64,000 nucleotides of DNA from NCBI RefSeq assembly GCF_001307035.1, contig NZ_LKIU01000004.1, positions 155,811 to 219,810 of the forward strand, given 5' to 3'. This document shows positions 33,859 through 43,135 of the stretch, one piece after another. The DNA comes from Arthrobacter sp. Edens01. GTDB lineage: Bacteria; Actinomycetota; Actinomycetes; Actinomycetales; Micrococcaceae. Position 1 is the stretch's first letter; the number at the start of each line of letters is the position of its first letter. The notes below the pieces were generated by a model. It saw nothing but the letters and a program-made list of their open reading frames with translations, was not told the DNA's origin and ran no database searches. Both the position numbers and the translations under genes were made by a program.

Positions 33859-35265
33859 ATGGATAAGGAACAGGGACAGCCGGATCTGACGGAGGCTCAG
33901 GACGGCAAATTGTCCGTGTCCGAAGGAGCCGGGACTGCGGTGGAGGGGGTCGGCGACGCAGAAATGAGTTCCGGCGACGCGGACAAGACACACGGCGACG
34001 CAGACACCAGACCCGGCGACGCAGAAACAGTGCACAGTCCAGCAGAATCCGCCGCTGAGCCTGCCGGATTGCCCGAGGACCGCGGTTACCCCGTCCCGCC
34101 TCCTTGGGCGGAGCGGCCGTTCGCTCCTCCGAGCGGTCCCGTGTCTGTGCCGCCCATCCCCCCAATCCCCCCGGCCCCGGGGATGCAGGCCCCGGGGATC
34201 CCGGTCCCGGGTATGGCGGCCCCGGGGATGCCGGCACCGGGGCCGCCCGGCTCAGGGATGCCAGGCGGATGGCCGGGGAACGGCACACCCGGCTACGGCG
34301 GTCCTCCCAGCACCGGTCCAGGCGGATACGGAGGCGCTGCCTACGGCGGCTTTCCAGGCCGGGTGCCCATCTATCCGCCGAAATCCCCGGGCAAAGGGCT
34401 GGCCATCGCAGCACTCAGCGTTGCCGGCGTCGGCCTCTTGTTCTGCTGGATCTGGTTCCTGAACTTCATCACCTTCCTGCTCGGCTTCGTGGCGCTGGGG
34501 CTGGGCATCCCGGCACTGGTCAAGGGCGTAAAAGCCCGCAACGTGGCACGTCCGCTCGCCATAGCTGCACTGTCCGTTGCCGTCTTCTCGATGATCGCCG
34601 CCAGTTTTGTCAACGTGACAATCCAATACGGTTTGCTTCCTGCGGCCGGCGAACCTGGCCTCTCGGAGAGCGAACCCGAGGCGGCTGCACCGGCACCCGC
34701 TCCGTCCCGAACACCTTCTCCGTCCCTGACCCCCGCTCCTGTGGCTCCGTCCGAAACGCCAGCTGCGGCCACGCCGCCGGTGGTTGCTGATAAGGACTAT
34801 TCCGTGGACGTTTCGGGCCCGTTCTTTCGGCATGTGATCGCGCAGCCGGCAAATTCCGCCGGGGAGAGCGTGCAGGTGGGGGACTACTCAGTGACGCTCG
34901 TGGAAGTGAATCTCAAGGCAAACGAAGATGTCCTCCGGCGTGACCCGGATGCAGGAGCTCCGGACCACAACTACGTCTTGTTTGAGTTCAATGCGCTTTA
35001 CAACGGAGACGCCACCGGACGGACCTCGCTGGATCTTGGGCCGCAGTTCATCGGGGCGGACAGCCGTATGTACAGCGTCCTGAATTGCTCCATGAACCTC
35101 GGTGTGAGTTACGCGGATGAACCAACTCTGTCCAAAGGCGAGTCTGCCACGCGGCGAGTCTGCTTCGACCTGCCCGCGGAAGCGCTGGGTGAGGACAGCC
35201 GTGTTGCCCTGCGGATGACCCTCGCCGAGGACAACAACGAGTCCGTTTACTGGCGGCTGCCGTAA
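33859..35265 (+). CDS. DUF4190/DUF4352-type membrane protein, paralogue 3
   Basis: A 468-residue protein with the same plan as paralogue 2: acidic N-terminus containing GDA repeats (SGDADKTHGDADTRPGDAE), a Pro/Gly/Met repeat (PGIPVPGMAAPGMPAPG), helices from residue 177 (PGKGLAIAALS), a Pro/Ser/Ala linker and the two-Cys domain from 327 (VLNCSMNLG, RVCFDLP) ending VYWRLP. The first residues MDKEQGQPDL match paralogue 2. It is the longest copy. Confidence 0.82.
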   Translation: MDKEQGQPDLTEAQDGKLSVSEGAGTAVEGVGDAEMSSGDADKTHGDADTRPGDAETVHSPAESAAEPAGLPEDRGYPVPPPWAERPFAPPSGPVSVPPIPPIPPAPGMQAPGIPVPGMAAPGMPAPGPPGSGMPGGWPGNGTPGYGGPPSTGPGGYGGAAYGGFPGRVPIYPPKSPGKGLAIAALSVAGVGLLFCWIWFLNFITFLLGFVALGLGIPALVKGVKARNVARPLAIAALSVAVFSMIAASFVNVTIQYGLLPAAGEPGLSESEPEAAAPAPAPSRTPSPSLTPAPVAPSETPAAATPPVVADKDYSVDVSGPFFRHVIAQPANSAGESVQVGDYSVTLVEVNLKANEDVLRRDPDAGAPDHNYVLFEFNALYNGDATGRTSLDLGPQFIGADSRMYSVLNCSMNLGVSYADEPTLSKGESATRRVCFDLPAEALGEDSRVALRMTLAEDNNESVYWRLP

Positions 35266-35320
35266 CGCGGCCTGACGGGCTGGCCTGCGCCGAAGCAAAG
35301 AAGCAGGTCGAGGGGGAGCA

Positions 35321-36163
35321 ATGAACAGAAATCAGTTTCTGCAGCCCGGCAGTGCCTACGCGCCCTCGGGCTCTGAGCCCCGGCCGGGCAGGGCCCTGGC
35401 CGTCGGCGCCCTTTCCGTGGCCCTGGCGGGTCTGGTCAGCTGCTGGATTCCATTCCTAAACGTATTTGCTTTCGCCACCGCGTTGGTCGCCGTCGGACTT
35501 GCGGTCGCGGCGCTGGTAAAGGGCGGGACCCATCCACGCGCGCCCCGGGTGCTCTCGGTAGTCTCCATCGCCCTTGCCGTGCTGTCCGTCGTCCTGGCCT
35601 GGGCAGTGAATTCGTGGGTGATAAACGCCTGGAATAACGCGGACGGTTCGCCGAAATCCCTGCAGGAATCGGCGCCCTGGGCGCCGGATGCCAACGGAAG
35701 ACCGGGCGATTATTCGTATGACCTGCCGGAAACGATGCTCGAGGATATCTACGCGCAGCCAGTAGCAGCGGCCGGTGAGACGGCCCGGGTCGGGATATAC
35801 GCCGTGACGCTCACGGAGGTAGAACGCGATGCGACGGCCAGGGTCCAGCAGCACGATCCGTCCGCCGGAACTCCCCGGCATCAGTACGTCCTGCTTGAGT
35901 TTGGCGTCCATCATGACGGCGAGGGCGCCACTGAACTTTCCGCTGACATGCTTCCCGAGTTCATTGGCGCCGACGGGCGCTGGTACAGCCACCTGAACTG
36001 CTCTGCTAACCTTGCCGGTCCGGGCCGGCCCCTGCTGGCGCCGGGGGAGACCGGCACCTACCAAACCTGCTTCGACGTTCCTCCGGAGGCGTTCGGGGCG
36101 GACAGCCGGGTAAGCCTGCGTACGCGGAGCACCCTGGAGACGGTTTACTGGCAGCTTCCCTGA
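35321..36163 (+). CDS. DUF4190/DUF4352-type membrane protein, paralogue 4
   Basis: A 280-residue copy that lacks the long repetitive N-terminus. Helices occupy residues 20-105 and the two-Cys domain 145-280 (HLNCSANLA, QTCFDVP) ends VYWQLP. The ribosome binding site GAGGGGG lies before ATG 35321. It follows paralogue 3 by 55 bp, so the two may share a transcript. Confidence 0.8.
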   Translation: MNRNQFLQPGSAYAPSGSEPRPGRALAVGALSVALAGLVSCWIPFLNVFAFATALVAVGLAVAALVKGGTHPRAPRVLSVVSIALAVLSVVLAWAVNSWVINAWNNADGSPKSLQESAPWAPDANGRPGDYSYDLPETMLEDIYAQPVAAAGETARVGIYAVTLTEVERDATARVQQHDPSAGTPRHQYVLLEFGVHHDGEGATELSADMLPEFIGADGRWYSHLNCSANLAGPGRPLLAPGETGTYQTCFDVPPEAFGADSRVSLRTRSTLETVYWQLP

Positions 36164-36268
36164 GCAACAACCTGACTGGATGCCACGCCGCACGGGTGCC
36201 TGGCGCCGTGTTCCACGCCCGGCGGTTGACGGCGCTCTGTCACGTCGGACGAAGGGCAAACGGACCGC

Positions 36269-36805
36269 TCAGGCTTGCTGGGCAGCCCATTCCGCAACCC
36301 GGCGTGCGCTTTCCTCCTCGGACAGGTCTTCTACCCGGGTCATGATGGACCAGCGGATGCCGAACGGGTCCCGGATGCTGGCGAACCTGTCCCCGGAGAC
36401 GAACGTCGTGAGCGGCTCCCGAATCACTGCTCCTGCGGCTTCCGCACGCGCCACCACCTGGTCGGCGTCGGAGCAGTAGAAGCCCAGCGAGTAGCACGCA
36501 GTGTCCGGTTCCGGTGGCGGAACCAGTCCGAAGGCCTCGCTGGGCTCACCCAGCTGCAGGTGGCCGGTGCCGAAATCCAGATCGGCATGGGCTGTTACGC
36601 CGTTCATCTCGGTAACGTCTATCACCCTGGCTCCGAACACGTCCTGGTAGAAACGAATTGCCTCCGCCGCTCGCGGGACGGAAACGAATGGTGTGAGACT
36701 GGTCAGGCCGTGAGGCACGCCGTCGGTGGTGTAGCGGCCGGAGGTACCTTGAAATCGGCTCGCGGTGGGGGTTGGCTGGGTTGGTTGTTTCTGGGTTGTA
36801 GTCAT
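36269..36805 (-). CDS. VOC-family (PhnB/glyoxalase-like) protein
   Basis: A 178-residue protein with a 30-residue Thr/Gln/Pro leader and then one PhnB-like VOC module (LTPFVSVPRAAEAIRFYQDV, AHADLDFGTGHLQLGEPSE, DPFGIRWSIMTRVEDLSEEE). Function is uncertain; PhnB-type proteins often lack shown catalysis. It is divergent from the AraC regulator, which is likely to control it. Confidence 0.88.
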   Translation of the reverse strand: MTTTQKQPTQPTPTASRFQGTSGRYTTDGVPHGLTSLTPFVSVPRAAEAIRFYQDVFGARVIDVTEMNGVTAHADLDFGTGHLQLGEPSEAFGLVPPPEPDTACYSLGFYCSDADQVVARAEAAGAVIREPLTTFVSGDRFASIRDPFGIRWSIMTRVEDLSEEESARRVAEWAAQQA

Positions 36806-36884
36806 GGAATCAGGTTAGGAAGACGGCGGGTCTCCTGGCTTGGAGATTCGCGACAGCTCTAGGGACGGCGTGAAGGGAGATCCT

Positions 36885-37688
36885 GTGGAGGAACACTGGC
36901 GCGGCCCGCTGTATCCGGCCCGGCTGCCCTCGTTCCACCGGGTACCCGCGCCGGCACTGCTGGCGGACCGCTTCCGCTGGTTCTGGATCCCCGAGTGGGA
37001 CCTGGCAGCCGGACGGACCTCCCGGCAGGAAGTCCTGCCCTTCCCGGCGCTGAACCTCGTGATCGAGCAGGACGGTGTGCGGCTGCATGGACCGGCAACG
37101 CGCCGTTCCGTCCGTGATCTGCAAGGCACCGGCTGGGCCTTCGGACTGCTGCTGCGCCCGGCGGCGGTTCCGTTCCTGTGTCCGGATCCCGCAGCGCTGA
37201 AGGATGCCAGCACCGCACTGGAGCTGCCGGGGCTGCGGATGCCCGTCACCGCCGCGATGGAGTCAAAGGCGAACGACGACGGCGGCGCCCGCCGAGCAGC
37301 GGCTGTTGCGGCGGCGTCGGCCTGGGCGGAAACCGCCTTGCCCACATCTCCACCGGAGAGCCTGCTGGCCAACCGCTTTGAGGACTTGATCGAGGCGGAT
37401 CCATCCCTCACGCGCGTGGACCAGGCCGCTGACCTGCTGGGAGTTTCGGTACGCAGCCTGCAGCGGATTGCCCGGAAGCATGTGGGCCTGCCGCCGCTGG
37501 CGATGATCCGCCGCTACCGGCTGCAGGAGGCGGCCGATCGGCTGCGCACCGATCCGGACTTGGGGATTGCCGACGTCGCTGCCGAGCTGGGCTACGCCGA
37601 CCACGCCCATCTAACGGATGTGTTCCGCGAGGTGCTGGGGTTTACGCCCAGCGGATACCGGCGGGAAGCGGCGTCGGACGGGGATTAG
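36885..37688 (+). CDS. AraC-family transcriptional regulator
   Basis: A 267-residue regulator with a variable N-terminal domain and the AraC double helix-turn-helix at the C-terminus (VDQAADLLGVSVRSLQRIAR, GIADVAAELGYADHAHLTDV, FREVLGFTPSGYRR). I prefer GTG 36885 with GAAGGGA upstream; a TTG at 36840 is in frame but has no site. Divergent from the VOC gene. Confidence 0.9.
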   Translation: MEEHWRGPLYPARLPSFHRVPAPALLADRFRWFWIPEWDLAAGRTSRQEVLPFPALNLVIEQDGVRLHGPATRRSVRDLQGTGWAFGLLLRPAAVPFLCPDPAALKDASTALELPGLRMPVTAAMESKANDDGGARRAAAVAAASAWAETALPTSPPESLLANRFEDLIEADPSLTRVDQAADLLGVSVRSLQRIARKHVGLPPLAMIRRYRLQEAADRLRTDPDLGIADVAAELGYADHAHLTDVFREVLGFTPSGYRREAASDGD

Positions 37689-37716
37689 GGCCCGTCCGAT
37701 ACAGCCCGGCACAGCG

Positions 37717-38601
37717 TCAGCCCTTCATCGCCCCGCTGATCGCGAAGCTGCCGCCCATGGCACGGGTGGCGATGTACAGGACGATGACCGGCAGCGAGTA
37801 GAGGATGGAGAACGCCGCCAGCTCGCCGTAGGCCACCCCGCCGTACTGGTCGAAGAACCGGAAGATGCTCACGGAGGCCGGCTGCTTGCTTTCGGCAAAG
37901 AGCAGGATGAACGGAACGAAGAAGTTGCCCCAGCCTTCCAAGAACACGAAGATGAACACCACGGCCAGTCCGGGACGCATCAGCGGCAGCACCACGTAGA
38001 ACAGTGCCTTCATGGATGAGGCACCGTCGATCCAGGCCGCTTCCTCCAGACTCACCGGGACCGAGTCCATGAAGTTCTTCGTCATCCAGATGGCGATCGG
38101 CAGGAACGTGGCACCCATAAAGAAGATGGTGCCGCCGAGCGAATCGAGCAGGTTCAGCTGCACGAACAGGCTGTACACCGGAACCATGATGGCTGTGATC
38201 GGCAGGCAGGTGCCGAACAGCACCGTGTACATAAAGGGGCGCTTGAAGCGCAGCTGGTAGCGGGACAGGGGATAGGCCGCCAGCACCGCCGCCGTCACGG
38301 TGACCAGCGCGGAACCGGTTGCCAGCAGGAAACTGTTCAGCAGCGGAAGAAAGGTCTGCTGCGCATTCAGAATCGCGCCGAAGTTATCCAGCGTCAGGGT
38401 CGACGGTGCGGTGAGTTCGTAGGTCGCATCGGCGTTTAGCGACGCGGATACCAGCCAGGCCAGCGGCAGCACGAAACACGCAGCGAAGAGCAGCAGCACC
38501 ACGTTGGACACCCGTCCTGCCTTCCGGCGGTGCGCGGGTGTGCGGTGGCTGTGCGCGGTCCGGCCGGTGGACGGCAGGGAGGGGGCAGCGACGTCGGCCA
38601 T
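37717..38601 (-). CDS. CUT1-type sugar ABC transporter permease (MalG-like)
   Basis: A 294-residue permease with six hydrophobic helices and the ABC-facing EAA loop EEAAWIDGASSMKALFYVVL. It ends SFAISGAMKG, typical of MalG-like subunits. Third gene of the leftward operon SBP, MalF-like, MalG-like, with a 3-bp gap after the partner permease. No ATPase is encoded, so a shared MsmK-type ATPase elsewhere must energise it. Confidence 0.95.
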   Translation of the reverse strand: MADVAAPSLPSTGRTAHSHRTPAHRRKAGRVSNVVLLLFAACFVLPLAWLVSASLNADATYELTAPSTLTLDNFGAILNAQQTFLPLLNSFLLATGSALVTVTAAVLAAYPLSRYQLRFKRPFMYTVLFGTCLPITAIMVPVYSLFVQLNLLDSLGGTIFFMGATFLPIAIWMTKNFMDSVPVSLEEAAWIDGASSMKALFYVVLPLMRPGLAVVFIFVFLEGWGNFFVPFILLFAESKQPASVSIFRFFDQYGGVAYGELAAFSILYSLPVIVLYIATRAMGGSFAISGAMKG

Positions 38602-38604
38602 TGC

Positions 38605-39552
38605 CTAGTCCTTCCTTTCCCGCAGCATGCGGATGTAGGCAATGGAGAAGACCGCGCCAATGAGCAGCATGACGACGGCGATGGCCGTTCCGTAGCCAAT
38701 GTCGCCGAACTGGAAGGCCTGCTCGTACGCCATGATCGGCAGGGTGGTGCTCGCGTTCAGCGGCCCGCCGCGGGTAACGACGAAGATCAGCGTGAACGTG
38801 CCCAGGGTCAGGAGCGTGATCAGCATCAGGTTGGTGGCGATGCTGCGCCTGATCATCGGCAGCGTGATGAAGCGCAGGCGCGCAAAACCCCCGGCGCCGT
38901 CGATGGTGGCGGACTCGGTGACTTCCGGCGGAACGTCGTTCAGGGCTGCCTGGTAGTTCATCATCGAGAAGGCCGTGCCGCGCCAGATGTTCGCCAGGAT
39001 GAGGGCGAACATGGGGTGTTCGTACAGCCAGTCCACCGCAGGCAGCCCGGCCAGCCCGGTGAGCTGGTTGAGCATCCCGTCGCGGAAGAAGAACGCGTAG
39101 GTGATGAAGGCGGCAACGATTTCCGGCAGCACCCACGCTGCCACCACGCAGGTTCCGACGACGGCGGCCACTGCGCGGTTGGCACGCTGCATGAGCAGGG
39201 CCAGCCCAAGCCCCAGGCAGTTCTGCCCGATCACAGCCGAGCAGAACACAAAAAGAAACGTCAGCCACAGGGACTGCGGGAAGAGTGGATCGGCGAGCAG
39301 GCTGCGGTAGTTCTCCAGGCCGATCCATTCCGGGTTGCGGGCGCTGGCGCCGGTGAGCCCGGTGTCGGTGAAGGAACCGTAGAAGGCCCACAGGATCGGC
39401 CCGCCCAGGAACACCAGCAGAAGTACGACGGCGGGGGCCAGCGGGAGGAGCCGGCCCGCCTTGCGGACCCGGTTGCGCGGGACCCGGGGGCCGGCTGGAG
39501 CTGCCCGGTCCTCCGTGGGGGAGGACCGGGGCCCGGCAGAGGTGGACACCAC
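38605..39552 (-). CDS. CUT1-type sugar ABC transporter permease (MalF-like)
   Basis: A 315-residue permease with six main helices and EAA loop ESATIDGAGGFARLRFITLP. A 35-residue basic cytosolic leader precedes helix one (PLAPAVVLLLVFLGGP). It is the middle gene of the operon, with a 4-bp gap from the solute-binding protein stop. Confidence 0.95.
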   Translation of the reverse strand: MVSTSAGPRSSPTEDRAAPAGPRVPRNRVRKAGRLLPLAPAVVLLLVFLGGPILWAFYGSFTDTGLTGASARNPEWIGLENYRSLLADPLFPQSLWLTFLFVFCSAVIGQNCLGLGLALLMQRANRAVAAVVGTCVVAAWVLPEIVAAFITYAFFFRDGMLNQLTGLAGLPAVDWLYEHPMFALILANIWRGTAFSMMNYQAALNDVPPEVTESATIDGAGGFARLRFITLPMIRRSIATNLMLITLLTLGTFTLIFVVTRGGPLNASTTLPIMAYEQAFQFGDIGYGTAIAVVMLLIGAVFSIAYIRMLRERKD

Positions 39553-39556
39553 CGGG

Positions 39557-40888
39557 CTACTTCTCGACGACGTTCTCTTCGCCGACGATCTTCAGCAGGG
39601 TTTCGTCGTAGGTTTTGGCGGCTTCCTCGGGAGACTTGCCGCCAGCCACGACTTCCTGGGTTGCGGTGAGGACGGCGGTGTCGATCTCGGCGAAGTCTGC
39701 CGTGGCCGGACGGTAGTTGCTGACGTCCAGGACCTCGGTGACCTCGGCGGCGAACGGGTTCATCTCCTGGTATTCGGCTGCCTCGGCCACATCGGTGCGG
39801 ACGGCGATCTTGGATGCGTCAACGGTGTACGCGAGGGAGTTCTCGTAGTCCATGGCGGTCTTGACGAAGTCCACGGCCAGCTCCGGGTTCTCCGTGCCGG
39901 CACCGACGGCCAGGGTCCAGCCGCCGGACATGCTCACGGCGCCGGGTTCCTGTCCGTCCTGGGTGGGGAACGGCGTCGTTGCCATGACCTCGCTGTACTC
40001 GGGCCATTCGTAGTCGGCTCCTTCCTGCCAGAACTGCGGTGCGTAGGAACCTTCAACCGTGGCGCCCATCTGGTCCTGCGGCAGCATTTCGCCCACGATC
40101 TTCTGCCAGACGTTCGGGTCCAGCGCCTCGGCCGGTGTGACGGCTAGTTCTTCGTCGTAGATGGTCTTGAGGAAGGCCAGCGAGTCGGTGAAGCCCTGCG
40201 ACCCGGTCACCCACTTCTGCTCGTCCTCGTCATAGAGGGTGCCGTCCTCGGTGCCGTAGAGAAGTTCGTAGAAGCTCTGCATGGTTCCGGCGTACATGCT
40301 GAACGGGACCACCTCGGGATTGGCGGCCTTGACCGTGCGGGCCATCGTGAGCAGGTCATCCCACGTTTCGGGCTGCCAGGGCAGCTCGATGCCTGCTTCG
40401 CCCAGCACGTTCTGGTTGTACCAAATGACCCGGGTGTCCGTTTCAAGCGGCACTGCGTAGGTCCCGCCGTCGTCGCCCAACCCTGCCTGCTTGGCTGTCT
40501 CATTGAAGGTGTCCCAGTCCTCCCAGTCCGCCAGGTAATCGTCGAGCTGCAGGACGTAGCCGGCGTCGACGTCGGCGCGGAGCTTGAAGGAATCCTCCAC
40601 GAACACGTCCGGAGCCGTGTCAGGGGAACGCTGGGAGAGTGCGAGTTTGGTGGCGTAGTCCTCGTCATTGCCCTCGATCGGAGCGAGCTCCACCGTGACG
40701 CCGTCGTTCGCCGCCTCGAACTGCTCCTTGGTGTTCTGCATCAGCTGCTCGAGTACCGGGTCGGCCTTTTTGTAGGCGATGCGCAGGGTCTGTGTGTCCC
40801 CGTCACCGCCCGAGCTGTCTCCCGCACAGCCGCTGAGCACAAGCCCGATGGCCGCGGCCCCCATGAGTGTTTTGGCTATCGAGCGCAT
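39557..40888 (-). CDS. extracellular sugar-binding lipoprotein (CUT1)
   Basis: A 443-residue family 1 solute-binding protein. The lipobox LSGC places the lipidated Cys at 21. The mature part shows VFVEDSFKLRADVDAGYVLQ, VPLETDTRVIWYNQNVLGEAG, PVEVV-type interior and GGWTLAVGAGTENPELAVDF. Ligand is probably an oligosaccharide; it cannot be named. Start ATG 40888 after GGAGAAC. First gene of the operon; no adjacent LacI regulator or glycosidase. Confidence 0.92.
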   Translation of the reverse strand: MRSIAKTLMGAAAIGLVLSGCAGDSSGGDGDTQTLRIAYKKADPVLEQLMQNTKEQFEAANDGVTVELAPIEGNDEDYATKLALSQRSPDTAPDVFVEDSFKLRADVDAGYVLQLDDYLADWEDWDTFNETAKQAGLGDDGGTYAVPLETDTRVIWYNQNVLGEAGIELPWQPETWDDLLTMARTVKAANPEVVPFSMYAGTMQSFYELLYGTEDGTLYDEDEQKWVTGSQGFTDSLAFLKTIYDEELAVTPAEALDPNVWQKIVGEMLPQDQMGATVEGSYAPQFWQEGADYEWPEYSEVMATTPFPTQDGQEPGAVSMSGGWTLAVGAGTENPELAVDFVKTAMDYENSLAYTVDASKIAVRTDVAEAAEYQEMNPFAAEVTEVLDVSNYRPATADFAEIDTAVLTATQEVVAGGKSPEEAAKTYDETLLKIVGEENVVEK

Positions 40889-41048
40889 GGTTCTCCTTTG
40901 ATCCACGACTTTCCCGGCGGGCGCCAGCGGCCCGAAGTGACCTGAGGTTAGTCCTGCGGCGCCAGTAACTCAACGGTGCTGGTGATACAGAAGGGGTCTT
41001 TGGGGAGAAATAACATTTCTTGCGGAAATAGATGATTAACCTGAAAAC

Positions 41049-41076
41049 GGCCCGCTCCGTTGGGGCGGAGCGGGCC
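41049..41076 (-). terminator. terminator of the second rhodanese gene
   Basis: A perfect 11-bp stem GGCCCGCTCCG/CGGAGCGGGCC (41049-41059 and 41066-41076) is followed by GTTTTC on the minus strand, 39 bp after the rhodanese stop. Confidence 0.8.
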
Positions 41077-41114
41077 ATTCCTGCAGGTCAGAGGCTTGTT
41101 TGGAGATGCGCGAA

Positions 41115-41705
41115 CTAGCGGTCGAGGTTGGCCTGGATCTCTTCCCACGACGGCTCGGAAGCGCCCTGGTTCCAGGGCAGGTACGCCAGCGCCTTGCCCA
41201 TGGCGCACGTGTTGGAAAGGGCTGAGAAGACCAGTCCGCCGCTGATGCCGCCGGCCAGGACCCGGAACTTCGGCGAGGCGATGCGTCCGGCGAGCAGGCC
41301 GAGTCCCACCAGGCTTCCTGCGGCGAAGCGCACCTGGCGCTCCATGTCCCAGACCTGCCGGCCGCGGACCACGGAACCGCCGGCCTTCTCGACGTCGTCC
41401 ACACTTTCGGTGAGCACCTGCCCGCCCTGCAGGCCCGCTGCAGCGAGGCGTTCGTGCGCCTGCTTTGCCCGGACGCCGGACTGGCAGAGAAGCACGACGC
41501 CGTCATCCAGCCGGGCGGCCAGCTCAACGGTGTGCGCGGAGAGCAGAGGCAGGGGAATGTTGTGGGAGCCCGCGATGTGCACGGACTCGAACTCGGCCGG
41601 GTTGCGGACGTCGATGACGGTGAGGTTCGGATTCTCCTCAAGCAGGGACTTCAGGGTGACGGCGTCGATGGTCTTGGTGGTCTCTGCGGTGGCAGCGGGT
41701 GACAT
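41115..41705 (-). CDS. rhodanese-domain membrane protein, second copy
   Basis: A 196-residue paralogue of the protein at 6796-7404: rhodanese domain with NLTVIDVRNPAEFESVHIAG and active loop LCQSGVRAKQA, then VRGRQVWDMERQVRFAAGS and two hydrophobic segments ending NTCAMGKALAYLPWN. Start ATG 41705 (MSPAATAETT) after GAAGGAACC. It is not linked to TauE or CstB genes and has no ATACCC operator upstream, so it may be constitutively expressed. Confidence 0.92.
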   Translation of the reverse strand: MSPAATAETTKTIDAVTLKSLLEENPNLTVIDVRNPAEFESVHIAGSHNIPLPLLSAHTVELAARLDDGVVLLCQSGVRAKQAHERLAAAGLQGGQVLTESVDDVEKAGGSVVRGRQVWDMERQVRFAAGSLVGLGLLAGRIASPKFRVLAGGISGGLVFSALSNTCAMGKALAYLPWNQGASEPSWEEIQANLDR

Positions 41706-41769
41706 TCGGTTCCTTCGGTTGGAGTGGCCGGAGCGAAGCACCAACCCTATGGCCCGAATCTGGGAGAAG

Positions 41770-42360
41770 TCAGGGGATGTTACGGCGTGTGGCCGGTGCG
41801 TCATGCCGCGGCCGCAGTCCACGCTCTTTTCGGATCCTGTCCGAGCGCCGAATGCTTGGAAGGAGGGCCAGTGCCATGACCAGCGGCACGGCGACCATGA
41901 TCAGCCTCAGCGGGATGATGACCGGATCCAGGGCATAAAGCAGGGAGGCAGTGGGACTGACCACCTCGTCGATGACCACCCAGACCAGCACCTCGACGTG
42001 GAGCACACCTGGGAACACGGCCGCTGCGGTCAACGCCGCACCCCAGCGCCGGGATCGTTTGGACGGTTCAACCACCGCGGTTTGGGTTGCCGCGAAGAGC
42101 GCACCGCCTAACAGCAGGGGCGCGAGGCCCCATACGAGGGCGAATCCCAAGCCGAGCAGCACCGTCCCGACGTCGTAGATCGGGTCCCGGGAATCATTGA
42201 ACAGGTAGATGACCAGGCCAGCGGCGATCAGCCCCAGAGGAACGTAGATTGCCAACAAAACCAGAAAGGTGGTCCGGGAGTTCCGCTTGTGGAGTTTCTT
42301 GAATTCCGCCTCCGCCATATTCCAGCGGCGGTCATCGACCGGTGTCCGGTGCGGTCCCAT
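41770..42360 (-). CDS. hypothetical membrane protein
   Basis: About 196 residues with four hydrophobic segments (TFLVLLAIYVPLGLIAAGLV, LGLGFALVWGLAPLLLGG, AAVFPGVLHVEVLVWVVI, LRLIMVAVPLVMALALLP) and a basic tail (RRSDRIRKERGLRPRHD). ATG 42360 has GGAAGCGGG before it; ATG 42384 and 42318 are alternatives. No family recognised. Confidence 0.65.
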   Translation of the reverse strand: MGPHRTPVDDRRWNMAEAEFKKLHKRNSRTTFLVLLAIYVPLGLIAAGLVIYLFNDSRDPIYDVGTVLLGLGFALVWGLAPLLLGGALFAATQTAVVEPSKRSRRWGAALTAAAVFPGVLHVEVLVWVVIDEVVSPTASLLYALDPVIIPLRLIMVAVPLVMALALLPSIRRSDRIRKERGLRPRHDAPATRRNIP

Positions 42361-42445
42361 CCCGCTTCCACCCAGTAGCGCCATCTGCCCAAACCCCCCG
42401 TCGTCCCGTCGGCAGCAACGATACCTGGGGTGCTGTGGTTCGCTT

Positions 42446-43129
42446 CTAGCCAGGGTCGGCCAAGACCGCGTAGACCACGTAGTTGTCCTGCCAGAGTCCG
42501 GTGGTGCTGTCGAACCCGTCGCAGGTGATCAGGCGGAGTTCAGGACCCGGTGTGTTTCCGTAAACCTCATCAGTAGGGAACATGTCCTTGGCGTATTGCT
42601 CGCCCCGAACGACGACGAATACAGATTCTGTCCCGTCTTCGCGCTCTACTGCTATGTGGTCTCCCGGTACCAGGCTGCGAAGCCGGGCGAAGACTCCCGG
42701 GCCGCCGTCGTTGGCATTGACGTGGCCCAGCAGGATGGCCGGACCGGGTTTACCAGGAGCGGGTGAACCCGTGTACCAACCGGCGGGGGATCCGGGAGAT
42801 GCCGGAGGCACTTCAAGGGTTCCATCCGGCAGTAGCCCGAGCTCCATCAGCTCCGACCTGGTCTGGATTGTGGGCAGGGAGACGATGCTCGGCGATGCCG
42901 GAGCGGCTTCGGCGCCGGGCTGAGCATCTTGCGGAAGTGCGGGGAGCGGACGAAGGGCATCATCAGCCGGTCCCTGGGCCGGGATCTGGGGTAGGGCAAA
43001 GTAGCGGGGTCCGGCGTCATCGGGTGTGCTCGTATCACCGGCGCCGCCAAGGAGGAACGCCGCGGCGGCGGCCACCAGAACCATTCGGCTCCGGCGGCCG
43101 CTGCCGCGGGATTCTACGTGTCGTCCCAA
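42446..43129 (-). CDS. class F sortase
   Basis: A 227-residue membrane-anchored sortase. An N-terminal helix (VLVAAAAAFLLGG) precedes a Pro-rich linker and a sortase beta-barrel with catalytic His in ILLGHVNAN, Cys in RLITCDGFD and the C-terminal YVVYAVL strand. Class F enzymes are typical of actinobacteria and their substrates are poorly known. It starts 6 bp after the stop of the excalibur surface protein, at TTG 43129 (GTG 43117 or ATG 43084 are alternatives), so the pair forms one operon. Confidence 0.9.
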   Translation of the reverse strand: MGRHVESRGSGRRSRMVLVAAAAAFLLGGAGDTSTPDDAGPRYFALPQIPAQGPADDALRPLPALPQDAQPGAEAAPASPSIVSLPTIQTRSELMELGLLPDGTLEVPPASPGSPAGWYTGSPAPGKPGPAILLGHVNANDGGPGVFARLRSLVPGDHIAVEREDGTESVFVVVRGEQYAKDMFPTDEVYGNTPGPELRLITCDGFDSTTGLWQDNYVVYAVLADPG

Positions 43130-43135
43130 CGCAGG

